Source: JAGNNV01 sp031412915 (GTDB lineage Bacteria > Acidobacteriota > Vicinamibacteria > Fen-336 > JAGNNV01). From it: 64,000 nucleotides of DNA. The translations under genes and the position numbers were made by a program. Numbering within the stretch: the first letter of the stretch is position 1; every line of letters starts with the position of its first letter. Below are positions 25,309-34,430 of this stretch, in pieces. Location: contig JANODX010000045.1 in the NCBI GenBank assembly GCA_031412915.1, forward strand, positions 57,691-121,690, in the 5' to 3' direction. Below the pieces are notes generated by a model that was given only the letters and a program-made list of their open reading frames with translations, did not search any database and was not told the origin of the DNA.

Positions 25309-27297
25309 ATGGCCGAGGGCACAAGAGCGATGCAGGTGTGCAGGGTCGGCACTTCGGTCATGTCCGCGCTTCTCGCCTTCGACCTCGCGCTCATCGTGGT
25401 CACCGGGGGACTGTCGATTCTCACGCCCTGGACCCGGGCCTCGCCCTTGGCTTTCGCGATCCGGGAAGGTCTTCTCGCGCTCGCCCTGGTCGCCCGTCTG
25501 CGCGTTCTGGCCGCCCCGGACCGCCGCCTTTCTGCGGGCCGCCTGATGCTGGTGCTCGCGATCTTTCCCTCGCTCTTCCACCTCCACTTCGTGGGACGTC
25601 GGATCACCGGCGATGGCCTCTATTACTACGTCTACACGCGCTCCATGATGCGCGATGCCGACGTGGACTTCGCGAACGAGTACGAGCACTACGACCTTCT
25701 GAAGCGGGGCGACCTCTCCGTGCCCACCGACACCGGGCACAGACGAAGCATCTATTCGGTTGGGCCGGGCCTCCTGTGGACTCCATTCTTCGCCGGGGCG
25801 GATGGCCTCGCCTCCCTCTTCGCCGCGGCGGGCCTGGAAGTCAACACCTCGGGATACGGGCCCCTGCACATCAATGCCACAGCCCTGGGCTCGTTCACGT
25901 ATGGCATCGTGGCCATCTTCCTGATTCACGCTTTCCTGCGACGAGACTTCGGCGATCGCCTGGCCGCCGGAACGGTTCTGCTTCTCTGGTGGGCCTCGTT
26001 CCTCGAGTGGTATCTCGCCGAACAGCCGCTCACCTCCCACCCCGCGTCGGTTTTCCTGGTCGCCGCGTTCTTTCTCCTCCGGCAGAACCAGGCCCCCTCG
26101 TCTTCGTGGGGATCGCTCGCCCTCGGCCTCACCCTCGGGGTAGCGATGAGCGTGCGTTGGCAGAACGGGGTGTACCTCCTCCTTCCCGCCGTCGATCTCC
26201 TGGGTGCGTTTCTTCGTCGGGAGTCGATCATCGGCTTGGTGCGGCGCGGCCTCCTGATGGGGGGCGGCGTCTTCGCGGGGATCCTGCCCCAGATGCTCGC
26301 GTGGAAGGCGATCTACGGCGAGTACCTCCTGCCCTCTCCGCCTCACGGCGCCGATTTCCTCCGCCTGGATCGTCCCTTCCTGCTCAACACGCTGTTTTCG
26401 TCGCGCCATGGGCTGCTCTCGTGGACGCCGGTGTTCTGGCTGTGCTTTCTGGGCCTGATTCCGTTGACGAAACGGAATCCGCGACGGTTCGCGATTTTGT
26501 GGGCGCCCGTTTTGATCATGACCTACGTGAACGCATGCAGCGGCGACTGGTGGTCGGGCGGGGCCTACTCGAACCGCCGTTTCGATAGCCTCCTCCCGGT
26601 CTTCGCTCTGGGCCTCGCCGCGTTCCTCCGGCATGCCCGCGATGTTGTGAAGCAACGTCCCGCAGCGGTCCTTTTTGCTCTGGTCCTGGGCGGGGCGGCC
26701 TGGAATCTGACGTTCGTGCGCGCCATCCAGCGACAGGAGGCCAGCGGGGAAGCTCCGCTGAGTCTGGCCGCTCGAGCCCTCGCCTCCGCCCGGGCGTTGT
26801 CGCACGACGTCGGCTTTCCCGCCACCTGGCCCGCGAGTTGGATCTTCGCCGCCCGTTACGACACTTCGCCGGGCGCCTTCGACCTGGCCGCCGGCAGATA
26901 CCTCTTCTATCGCCAGAACAATCTGGGCGGCGTCGCCGACCTGGGGACCGAAGGGGACGAGGCGCTGATCCTCAACGGCTTCTCGAGTCCGAAGCAGGAC
27001 GGACCCATCACCTATCGCGGCATCGAGTCGGAGGCGCGACTCATCGTTTCTCTCGATCTGCCGGAAACTCTCGGCCTCTCCCTCCAGACACGAGCGGCCG
27101 ACCACGCACGGGCGACGAACATCGAGGTTGCCGTCAATGGAAACGCCATCGGCTCGATTCAGGCCCCGCCGGATTGGGGAGAAGCCCGCCTGGAAGCGCC
27201 GCAGGCATTCTGGAAGAGAGGCCCCAATATTGTCACGGTGCGCGCGCGCTCCCCCGTGCACATCGACCGCGTGACTTTCGGGGGACCGACGCGATGA
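25309..27297 (+). CDS. polytopic membrane protein, GT-C glycosyltransferase-like, paralogue 1
   Basis: 662 residues. About ten membrane segments are followed by a soluble C-terminal domain of about 160 residues. The first large loop has VGRRITGDGLYYYVYTRSMM, and SVGPGLLWTPFFAGAD follows, as in dolichyl-phosphate-mannose-type transferases. The C-terminal part PATWPASWIFAARYDTSPGAFDLAAGRYLF aligns by eye with PAAWPANWIFAWRLEVPLDRWDAIAGRRLF of the next gene. So the two are duplicates that share a C-terminal beta-rich domain. A GTG 3 bases earlier is an alternative start. Confidence 0.75.
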   Translation: MAEGTRAMQVCRVGTSVMSALLAFDLALIVVTGGLSILTPWTRASPLAFAIREGLLALALVARLRVLAAPDRRLSAGRLMLVLAIFPSLFHLHFVGRRITGDGLYYYVYTRSMMRDADVDFANEYEHYDLLKRGDLSVPTDTGHRRSIYSVGPGLLWTPFFAGADGLASLFAAAGLEVNTSGYGPLHINATALGSFTYGIVAIFLIHAFLRRDFGDRLAAGTVLLLWWASFLEWYLAEQPLTSHPASVFLVAAFFLLRQNQAPSSSWGSLALGLTLGVAMSVRWQNGVYLLLPAVDLLGAFLRRESIIGLVRRGLLMGGGVFAGILPQMLAWKAIYGEYLLPSPPHGADFLRLDRPFLLNTLFSSRHGLLSWTPVFWLCFLGLIPLTKRNPRRFAILWAPVLIMTYVNACSGDWWSGGAYSNRRFDSLLPVFALGLAAFLRHARDVVKQRPAAVLFALVLGGAAWNLTFVRAIQRQEASGEAPLSLAARALASARALSHDVGFPATWPASWIFAARYDTSPGAFDLAAGRYLFYRQNNLGGVADLGTEGDEALILNGFSSPKQDGPITYRGIESEARLIVSLDLPETLGLSLQTRAADHARATNIEVAVNGNAIGSIQAPPDWGEARLEAPQAFWKRGPNIVTVRARSPVHIDRVTFGGPTR

Positions 27298-28619
27298 CCG
27301 GCGGCGCGCTTCTCCTCCGGTTCGTGCTCTATGGCGCGGCCACGATGGTCGCTTCGGCCGGAGACTCCTGGACTCTGGGGCTGGGACTCGGCGCTTTCAC
27401 GGGGCTTCTTGGGCTTGGTCTTGAAAGGCGACTGCGGGCGGCGTTCGATTCCCGCCCTGCGATTCTCGCGACACTGGCGCTGCTCGCGTCAGGGCCGGCG
27501 AACGGAATCTCCGCCACTCCCGATCCGAGTCAAGCCGTCCTCTTTGGCGCCTCGTGTCTCGTGTTCTTCGTGCTCGCCGGGAGTTCCATCCCGAGCGCTC
27601 CTGCCCTTGGTCTCGCCGCCGCGGTCTCGATCGGACCAGCGGCCTTCGAGTGGGCAAGGGCCTCCTGGTGGCACATCGACCCCGTGAACCTGCTGGTGGC
27701 TCTCTTCGGCGCTCATGGAACGCTCTATGGGGCGCCGCTGCTGTGGGCGGGCTTCCTCGGCCTTGGGGGCCTGCGACGGGAGAAGCCCGCGCTCGCCCGC
27801 CTGGCTCTGGCCGCGCTGGGGCCGGGTGTTGTTTCTTTATTGCTGGCCACGGATCAGGCCGAGGCCTCGACGCGGATAGCGACCTGGCTGCCCTTTCTCC
27901 TCCCCGGCATCGCGCAATGCTTCCAGAAGGCGGTGGCTTTCGCCCGGCGGCGGCCCGAGCGCGTGGTGAGTGGAGCGGCCGCTGTCCTGGTTCTTTGGAA
28001 CCTGTTCCTCATGGAGCAATACCGCCTTCGACTGCTGCCGAGCGACGATACCGTCTCGTTCGCGCAAGTCACCTCGAACTCGGCGGGGCTGCTCTCGCGC
28101 CTTTTCGGAACACCGGCCGCGTGGCCGGCCAACTGGATCTTCGCCTGGCGCCTCGAGGTCCCCCTGGATCGGTGGGATGCCATCGCCGGCCGGAGATTGT
28201 TCGCGAATGAGAAGGCCGTGGCCGCGACGATCGAGATCGGCGACGACGCGTCTCTCTTCGCCCCGGATGTCCCTCTGCTTCTCGAAGGCTTCGGCGCCAG
28301 GCGCACCTGCGAGCAGGGCTGGTGTCGCGATCTCGACGGCGCGGGCAGACTGCTCCTCCCCCTCGCGGGTGTCGGCCGTGGTGATTTCACGATCCGTCTT
28401 CGCGCCCGCGGTCAGGGCGTCCTGAGTCTGTCGCTGAACGGAGTGAGCACGTCGGTGGCGGCGATGACCGAGTCGCTCTCCGACGTCACCCTGAGGGCGC
28501 CCGCGCGAACGGCAAATCGTGGCTTCAACGTCCTTTCACTCTCGGTGGCGGGAGGGGGAAAGGCGACCCTCGATCGGCTCACTCTGGAGCGCGATCTCGG
28601 AAACGGGTCAGCCAGATAG
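27294..28619 (+). CDS. polytopic membrane protein, paralogue 2
   Basis: 441 residues, overlapping the preceding gene by 4 bases (ATGA). Seven or eight hydrophobic segments, then the shared C-terminal domain (WPANWIFAWRLEVPLDRW, VPLLLEGFGARR, LSLSLNGVSTSVAAM). It lacks the long N-terminal catalytic-type loop of paralogue 1, so it may be a degenerate or partner subunit (inference). Its 3' end overlaps the convergent permease gene by 41 bases. Confidence 0.72.
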   Translation: MTGGALLLRFVLYGAATMVASAGDSWTLGLGLGAFTGLLGLGLERRLRAAFDSRPAILATLALLASGPANGISATPDPSQAVLFGASCLVFFVLAGSSIPSAPALGLAAAVSIGPAAFEWARASWWHIDPVNLLVALFGAHGTLYGAPLLWAGFLGLGGLRREKPALARLALAALGPGVVSLLLATDQAEASTRIATWLPFLLPGIAQCFQKAVAFARRRPERVVSGAAAVLVLWNLFLMEQYRLRLLPSDDTVSFAQVTSNSAGLLSRLFGTPAAWPANWIFAWRLEVPLDRWDAIAGRRLFANEKAVAATIEIGDDASLFAPDVPLLLEGFGARRTCEQGWCRDLDGAGRLLLPLAGVGRGDFTIRLRARGQGVLSLSLNGVSTSVAAMTESLSDVTLRAPARTANRGFNVLSLSVAGGGKATLDRLTLERDLGNGSAR

Positions 28620-30129
28620 CGGCCAGAGTCAAACCGAGGACGAGGCCCGCGGCGATCCCGCCCACGAGCGACAAGGCGTCGCCGATGGTGCGCGGGTTCA
28701 CGATCTTGAGCGTCTCCCCCATCCACGGGAAGGTCGAGTCCTTTCGATAAGCCTTCGTGGCCTCGAGTGCGGAAAGCGTGGCCACGGCGAGGGCCGAACA
28801 GATCGAGCCGAAAAGAGCGGTCCAGCGCAGGAGCGCGCCTCCATCCATCAAAGGCGCGTGCTCCCCCTCCGGCACCTCGAACCTCAGCTCACGCTGACTC
28901 CAGGGGACGAATCGCGACAGCATCACCATCCCGGGAACGGCCATCAGCAAGGTCAAAAGGAAGAAGTTCGTCCAGCCGAGAGTATCGGCCAGAAGACCCG
29001 AGGGCGGGCCGGCGAAAATCCGGGGCAGGGCGAAAAGGCTGGAGAGGAGCGCGTACTGGGTCGCGGAAAAGCGTTTCTCGGTGAGACGCAGCAGCATGAC
29101 CCCCTGAGCTCCCGTGCCCAGACCGCTCGCGATGTATTCGAAGGCCATCGCCGTGTACAGAATCCAGGAGACGGGTCCCGATGCCGATACCCAGGCGTAA
29201 CCCAGATTCGACACGGCCTGGAGGAAGCCGGTGATCCACAGGGCCCGGCCCAGGCCGAGGGACGTGGTCATGAGCCCTCCCAGGACCGTGCCCAACATGA
29301 TCCCGACCGTGCCGATCGTCGATGACACGATGCCTACGTCCCACAGGTCGAAACCGAGCTCTCGAAAGAAGGGGCGCTGGAGCGATTGCGCGAAGGCGTC
29401 GGCGAGCTTGAACAGGACGACAAAGGCCAGGATCTCGATGGCGCGCGGGCGTGAGAGCAGGCCCAGGAAGGGCTCCCAAACCGCTTCGCGCAACGTGCTC
29501 GGGGGCTTCTGTTTGACCTCGGGTTCGTCGGCCCACAGCGTGAGGAGAAGGCAAGGCACATAGCAGACTGCGAGGAGCAGATTGACGGCGGTCCAGCCGT
29601 ACACCCCGGCGAGCGATATGGCGAGACCTCCAGAGAGATTCATGGCCACGCGATACATGGCGGTCCGCGCGCCTACCGCGAGGCCCTGTTCGTCCTCGCG
29701 CAGGACCTCGACGACGTAGGCGTCGATAGCTATGTCCTGGGTCGCCGAGAGCAACGCGATGGCGAGGCACAAGGCGGCGATAACGCCGAACCTTTCGGGA
29801 TGGTCCGAGGCGAAGGTCAGGGCCAGCCCGGTCAAAAAGAGACCGACCTGCGCCACCAGGATGTGCCCGCGCCTTCGACCCAGGAAAGGCAGCTCGTACC
29901 GATCCATGAACGGCGACCACAGGAACTTGAAACTCCACGGCGCCTGGAAGAGGGTCAGGAGACCGACCACGCGGATATCGACACCGATGTCCTTCAGCCA
30001 GACCGGAATGGCGATCCAGACGAGGCCCAGGGGCAGGCCGGAGGAAAAACTGAGCAGAGTCACCACGGCGAGCCGCTTGGAGCGGATCGCGTGCTTGAGA
30101 CTCTCCCATGTGCGCAGCCGCTCAGCCAT
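28579..30129 (-). CDS. AmpG-like major facilitator permease
   Basis: 516 residues with 12-14 membrane segments. The N-terminus RLAVVTLLSFSSGLPLGLVW and WSFKFLWSPFMDRYELPFLGRRRGH are characteristic of AmpG, which imports anhydro-muropeptides for cell-wall recycling. ATQDIAIDAYVVEVL is another family segment. The start at 30129 is chosen by homology; a longer upstream frame is rejected. No other recycling gene is adjacent, so the substrate is inferred from family only. Confidence 0.88.
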   Translation of the reverse strand: MAERLRTWESLKHAIRSKRLAVVTLLSFSSGLPLGLVWIAIPVWLKDIGVDIRVVGLLTLFQAPWSFKFLWSPFMDRYELPFLGRRRGHILVAQVGLFLTGLALTFASDHPERFGVIAALCLAIALLSATQDIAIDAYVVEVLREDEQGLAVGARTAMYRVAMNLSGGLAISLAGVYGWTAVNLLLAVCYVPCLLLTLWADEPEVKQKPPSTLREAVWEPFLGLLSRPRAIEILAFVVLFKLADAFAQSLQRPFFRELGFDLWDVGIVSSTIGTVGIMLGTVLGGLMTTSLGLGRALWITGFLQAVSNLGYAWVSASGPVSWILYTAMAFEYIASGLGTGAQGVMLLRLTEKRFSATQYALLSSLFALPRIFAGPPSGLLADTLGWTNFFLLTLLMAVPGMVMLSRFVPWSQRELRFEVPEGEHAPLMDGGALLRWTALFGSICSALAVATLSALEATKAYRKDSTFPWMGETLKIVNPRTIGDALSLVGGIAAGLVLGLTLAAIWLTRFRDRAPE

Positions 30130-30179
30130 TGCCGCTGAGGATAGCCGCGCTCGCGCCTTCGGCTTAGGGACGACCGGGT

Positions 30180-30722
30180 TCAGAGCCGAGGCGAGGGCAT
30201 CGGGGACGGCACAGGCAAGGTGACTCGCACGCAGACGCAGAGATCGGCGTAGATCACGGGATCCTTCCGGCGTTTCTCCAGCGCCTGGCGCAAGGCGTTC
30301 GCGCTGCCCTTCTCTTTCGCGAACGGTTCGTCGTCGACCACCTGAAGTCTCAGAACGTCGGGCAGCAGGAACGTGTACCGAACGAAACTCCACCGGTCGC
30401 CCGCTTTCTCTCCCAGCTCACGCACGTTCAGGAGTGCGCCCCCTTTCAGGCTCGATCCGTGGACCTCGTAACCGTCCTTCTCGGTTGCTCCATCGCTCGA
30501 CCGACTTTCGGCCGACCAGTTCGTGATCCACCGGCTCTTTTGCTCGATGCGGAGAGTCAGGGGCGGTTCGTCCAGGTCGGCGCTCGCTCCCAAGCATCGC
30601 CAGGCGCCGATGAGCCGCGCGTCCACCGGAACTTGCGGTTTGGAATCCAGCGGAAAATCGAACTCATAGCAGGCCCCAAAGGAGAGGCCCATGAGCACGG
30701 CGGCGAGCGCAAGCCGCTTCAT
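30180..30722 (-). CDS. hypothetical lipoprotein
   Basis: 180 residues beginning MKRLALAAVLMGLSFGACYEF: a lipoprotein signal peptide with lipobox SFGAC. The mature part is mixed charged and hydrophobic (GAWRCLGASADLDEPPLTL, VRYTFLLPDVLRLQVVDDEP) and resembles small outer-membrane lipoproteins of the lipocalin-like DUF type, but I do not recognise the family. It ends in a Pro/Ser-rich tail. Confidence 0.75.
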   Translation of the reverse strand: MKRLALAAVLMGLSFGACYEFDFPLDSKPQVPVDARLIGAWRCLGASADLDEPPLTLRIEQKSRWITNWSAESRSSDGATEKDGYEVHGSSLKGGALLNVRELGEKAGDRWSFVRYTFLLPDVLRLQVVDDEPFAKEKGSANALRQALEKRRKDPVIYADLCVCVRVTLPVPSPMPSPRL

Positions 30723-30816
30723 ATCTCGTCAAAGCCTCTCCATGTCCTCTTCTCATGGTATCCCAAGACCTGGAGACCCAAGGGGCGAGGGGAATTGGAC
30801 CGGGCGTTCCTGTCTC

Positions 30817-33171
30817 CTAAAGCCCGAGGCGAAGGATCTTCTGATGCAGGGCCTGTCTCGAGATGCCAAGGAGTCGCGCGGCTTCGACACGCTCGGAGCA
30901 TTGGGAGAGGGCGGATTTCAGGAACGTACGTTCGAAACTCATGAGCGCCTGATGGAGGGACGGCGATGGCCCGGCAAGGGCCTCCACCACCGCCGCGTTG
31001 GTGGATGTCGACGGTAGCTGAGCGGGGGGCTTCTTCCACTGAATCACGCTCGAATCGGCGAACACCACCGCGCGACGCATTTCCTGTTCCAGCTCGCGAA
31101 CATTTCCAGGCCAAGCGTACGCCCGGAGATCGACTTCGGCCTGGGGCGAGAGGGTCTTGGCCCCCGAACTCGCATGGCCGACGAAGTGGCGGGCGAGGCG
31201 CACCACATCCGTCCCGCGTTCGCGGAGCGGGGGGACAGTTAGGCCAATGCCCCGAAGGCGATACAGCAGGTCGGCCCGAAACCGCTGGGCCAGAACCAGA
31301 TCTTCGAGTTTCTGATTGGCCGCCACCACGATCCGGACGTCGGCTCGTCTCTCATGATTCTCACCGACTCTTCGATAGGTTCCGTTCTGCACGACACGGA
31401 GCAGGCGCGCTTGTGAATGGAGCGACAGTTCCGCCACTTCATCGATGAAGAGCGTGCCTCCCTTCGCCGCTTCGATGAGACCGAGGCGATCGGCATGCGC
31501 GCCGGTGAAGGACCCGCGAGCATGGCCGAAGATCTCACTTTCGAACAGTTCGTCGGAGTAGTCGGCCGCGTTGATGGCCACGAACTTTCCGCCGCTGCGC
31601 GGCGAAAAGTCGTGGATGGCCTCGGCGATCTTCTCCTTCCCGGTGCCCGTCTCGCCGTAGATGGATACCGGAAGGCCGGAGGAAGCCGCCTTGCGAACCA
31701 AAACGCCGAGATGGCAGACGGGCTTCGAAGCCCCGATGAGTCCGGGCAGGAACTCCTGAGTCTCGGTCTCGGATTCCGGGCGGGGGCCGGGGCCGCACTC
31801 GGAATTCAACCCGTGGAGACCCTTGTTCTCCATTGAGGCCGGCTCTTCGCCGAACACTTCCAGAAGATCGCCGCGCACGATGGCCATGATCCTTCGGTCG
31901 CCAAACCCCTCAATCGATCCCAGACTCTGCCGGACCGCATCGCCTTTCGGAGAGGCGCCGCTCGAAAGGGACACGCCCAGTTGCGCCACGGAGCGCAGCG
32001 GCGGATAGAGGCTGTGGTTCCCGGCCGCCCGAGCAAAACACGCCCCGGCCGCGGGGCGATCCCTTCTTAGAAGAACGCGACCCAGGGCGAGATCGGCAAG
32101 GCCCGCGGCCACGGGCCCCGCCCCTTCGATGGCCATAGCCTTCTTCGCTTCACGGAAGGCGAGGGCCAGGTTGGATGCGGAGAGAGCAGCGAGGGACCGG
32201 CGCACATGCGCCCGCGCCAAGCCTCCCGGATCCTGCGCATGGCGGAAGAAAGACAGGGCCGAGGTGGCTCGCTCCAGAGCGCCTTCCGGATCTCGTCCCA
32301 GGATCTGAGCGTCGGCGAAGAGCAGGTCTATTTCGGCCCGGCTGATGGCGGTCCCGAAACCACGTCGGGCCATCCCCGCCGCTCGTTCGAGGGAAGGCAG
32401 GGCCAGGTTGTGATCGCCCTGGGCCAGGCCCAGGAGCCCGGTCCTTCGGCCGGCGCTCAGGTGCTCATGGGCCGAGAGGGAGCGGGCGAAGAGACGGCCC
32501 GATTGTCCAGCGTCGCGTTCGGCTTCCGTCCAGTGTCCGCAGTAGGCCATCAAGTCTGCGCGGTCCGAAAGCACGGCGGCCAGAACGCCCGTGTCGCGAA
32601 GGCCGTTCGAAAGGCGCAGGGCGCGGTCGAGATCGCATCGAGCGCCGTCGGCGTTCCCCGTCTCCCGGGCCGCTCGCGCGCGCAGCATGAGCGCCTCAAC
32701 AAGCTTCTCGCGCCGCCGCGCGGAGGTTGCTTTTGCACAGGCGTCGCTTGCCGCTTTCGTGGCGTCGTTCAGCCGGCCGGAATGCAGGGCCAGCTGCCCA
32801 CGAAAGAGACTGAGGTCGAGACCTGCAGGATCGAGCCCAACGAAGCGGGACTCCACCTCGCTCTGCGCGTCACGAAATCGACCGAGGCCAAGGAGGGCGC
32901 GGATCCGCGATCTCTCTATCGAGAAGCGCAGGGCCTCCGCGGCGTCGACGCGCGCCTGGCCCGCCCAGTCAAGGGCGTCCCCGAAACGCCCCAGACCCAG
33001 GGCGATTTCCGCGCGAAGCTCGAGGAAGAAGCCGTGAGGCGCTCGGGAAAGGCGATGGCGTTGAGCGCGGACCAAGCGATCGGCCTCGGTGTAGCGACCG
33101 CGCACAACCAGGGAACGAAGGGAAGCAAGCGCGGGGTCGAAGGCAGGAACGGGCGCGGAGGAGAGAGACAT
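30817..33171 (-). CDS. sigma-54-dependent activator with N-terminal TPR-like domain
   Basis: 784 residues. About 1-440 is a helical TPR-like region (repeated LGRFGDALDWAGQAR, LGLGRFRDAQSEVES patterns) that probably senses a protein or small-molecule signal. About 500-720 is an AAA+ domain with Walker A GETGTGKEKIAEAIH, GHARGSFTGAHADRLG and Walker B GGTLFIDEVAEL. The sigma-54 contact loop is GSFTGA in place of the canonical GAFTGA. The C-terminus is a Fis-type helix-turn-helix (VEAARLLGISRQALHQKI). The start at 33171 has AGAAAGG upstream. The target gene is unknown; the divergent glycosyltransferase is the obvious candidate. Confidence 0.9.
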   Translation of the reverse strand: MSLSSAPVPAFDPALASLRSLVVRGRYTEADRLVRAQRHRLSRAPHGFFLELRAEIALGLGRFGDALDWAGQARVDAAEALRFSIERSRIRALLGLGRFRDAQSEVESRFVGLDPAGLDLSLFRGQLALHSGRLNDATKAASDACAKATSARRREKLVEALMLRARAARETGNADGARCDLDRALRLSNGLRDTGVLAAVLSDRADLMAYCGHWTEAERDAGQSGRLFARSLSAHEHLSAGRRTGLLGLAQGDHNLALPSLERAAGMARRGFGTAISRAEIDLLFADAQILGRDPEGALERATSALSFFRHAQDPGGLARAHVRRSLAALSASNLALAFREAKKAMAIEGAGPVAAGLADLALGRVLLRRDRPAAGACFARAAGNHSLYPPLRSVAQLGVSLSSGASPKGDAVRQSLGSIEGFGDRRIMAIVRGDLLEVFGEEPASMENKGLHGLNSECGPGPRPESETETQEFLPGLIGASKPVCHLGVLVRKAASSGLPVSIYGETGTGKEKIAEAIHDFSPRSGGKFVAINAADYSDELFESEIFGHARGSFTGAHADRLGLIEAAKGGTLFIDEVAELSLHSQARLLRVVQNGTYRRVGENHERRADVRIVVAANQKLEDLVLAQRFRADLLYRLRGIGLTVPPLRERGTDVVRLARHFVGHASSGAKTLSPQAEVDLRAYAWPGNVRELEQEMRRAVVFADSSVIQWKKPPAQLPSTSTNAAVVEALAGPSPSLHQALMSFERTFLKSALSQCSERVEAARLLGISRQALHQKILRLGL

Positions 33172-33235
33172 GGAATATCGAACCTTTCTGTTGTGGGTGG
33201 ATACTCCTGTTTCTGAAGCGAGATTCATTAATCTT

Positions 33236-33263
33236 CCTGTGACGCTTTGCCAACCGTCACAGG
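33236..33263. promoter_or_regulatory. 9-bp perfect dyad in the divergent promoter region
   Basis: CCTGTGACG, 10-base spacer, CGTCACAGG. With one bulged base the arms extend to 12 bp (CTTCC...GGAAG). It sits between the divergent sigma-54 activator and the glycosyltransferase, so it could be an operator. No -24/-12 promoter is recognisable nearby. Confidence 0.5.
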
Positions 33264-33323
33264 GAAGCCCAAGCGCGCGGTAAGGTGCCATCGTCGGCGC
33301 AGCCCCCCCCTGAACTGGTTCCC

Positions 33324-34430
33324 ATGATCGTTGCCATCGATGTCACCACTCTGCGGGGACCCATCTCTGGCGTCGGGTACTACACCGCCCGAATCGTCGA
33401 ACAGGTGGCCCAACGCGTCGGCCGCGACGTTTCGGAGCTCCTGCTCCTCTCCAATGGTCCGCTCGGGCGCGCGCTCCCCTCCTCCGCGCGACTGGTCACC
33501 GGCTGGAGGTTCCCGGTCCGTTCGGCATGGATGCAGTTCCTTCTGCCCCTCCTCCTGGGCAGGATCCGGCCGGACATCGTTCACTACACGAACTACCTCG
33601 CCCCGATCCTTCCGACCGGTCCCTACGTGGTCTCCGTCCACGACATGAGCCTCACCCGAACTCCCGAACACCACACGCTCAAGAAGCGACTACTCACGGC
33701 AAGTCTTGTTCCGCGGGTGGCGCGGGGCGCCCGGTTGGTCCTCACCCCTTCCGAGGCCACCCGCCGCGATGTGGTTTCAGACCTGCGCATGGCCGCGGAA
33801 CGAGTGGTCTCGATTCCCTACGCGGCCGCCGAGATGTTTCGCCCCGTGGAAAGCCGGCCCCCATATCCAGGCCTCGAGCGGCCGTACTTTCTGTTCGTCG
33901 GAACCATCGAACCACGCAAGAACCTCGTCCGGCTTCTCGACGCCTTCGCCGCCTTCTGTGCGGACGTCCCCGAGACAAAGCTGGTGCTCGCCGGCCAGCG
34001 GGGCTGGAGGTGCGAGGACGTCTACGCGCGAGCCGCGCGATCCGATGTGGCCGGCCGAACCATCATGCTGGGCTACGTCAAGGAAGACTCGCTCCCCTCG
34101 CTCTATTCACATGCTCTCGCTTGTGTCTACCCGAGCCTGTTCGAAGGTTTCGGTTTTCCGGTGGTGGAGGCGATGGCCTGTGGGACTCCGGTCCTCACCT
34201 CCGATACGACCTCCATGGGCGAAATCGGCGCCGGGGCCGCCCTGCTGGTCGATCCCCGGGACGTTCCCGCCCTCACCCGGGCCCTGCGCGCTCTGGCCCA
34301 AGACCCGGAGTTACGCCAGGATCTGCGGGCGCGCGGCCTTCGCCGCGCCGCCTCATTCTCGTGGGCCGAGACCGGACGCCTCACCGTCGCGGCCTACCGG
34401 AGAGCGCGGACTGTTAGATTCCCCTCCTAA
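33324..34430 (+). CDS. glycosyltransferase family 4
   Basis: 368 residues. The N-terminal acceptor domain has IVAIDVTTLRGPISGVGYYT. The C-terminal donor domain has YFLFVGTIEPRKNLVRLLDAF and PSLFEGFGFPVVEAMACGTPVL with the EX7E motif of GT4 enzymes. Resembles mannosyl- or rhamnosyltransferases of exopolysaccharide or O-antigen clusters. Its stop overlaps the aroC start by one base (TAATG), so aroC is in the same transcript. The start MIVAIDVTT is chosen over an upstream ATG from family N-termini. Confidence 0.88.
   Translation: MIVAIDVTTLRGPISGVGYYTARIVEQVAQRVGRDVSELLLLSNGPLGRALPSSARLVTGWRFPVRSAWMQFLLPLLLGRIRPDIVHYTNYLAPILPTGPYVVSVHDMSLTRTPEHHTLKKRLLTASLVPRVARGARLVLTPSEATRRDVVSDLRMAAERVVSIPYAAAEMFRPVESRPPYPGLERPYFLFVGTIEPRKNLVRLLDAFAAFCADVPETKLVLAGQRGWRCEDVYARAARSDVAGRTIMLGYVKEDSLPSLYSHALACVYPSLFEGFGFPVVEAMACGTPVLTSDTTSMGEIGAGAALLVDPRDVPALTRALRALAQDPELRQDLRARGLRRAASFSWAETGRLTVAAYRRARTVRFPS

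Noticed and set aside
25252..27261. Long minus-strand extension upstream of the DinB gene
   Set aside because: It is antisense to the polytopic membrane protein and reads as low-complexity charged sequence; DinB homology starts at 25251.
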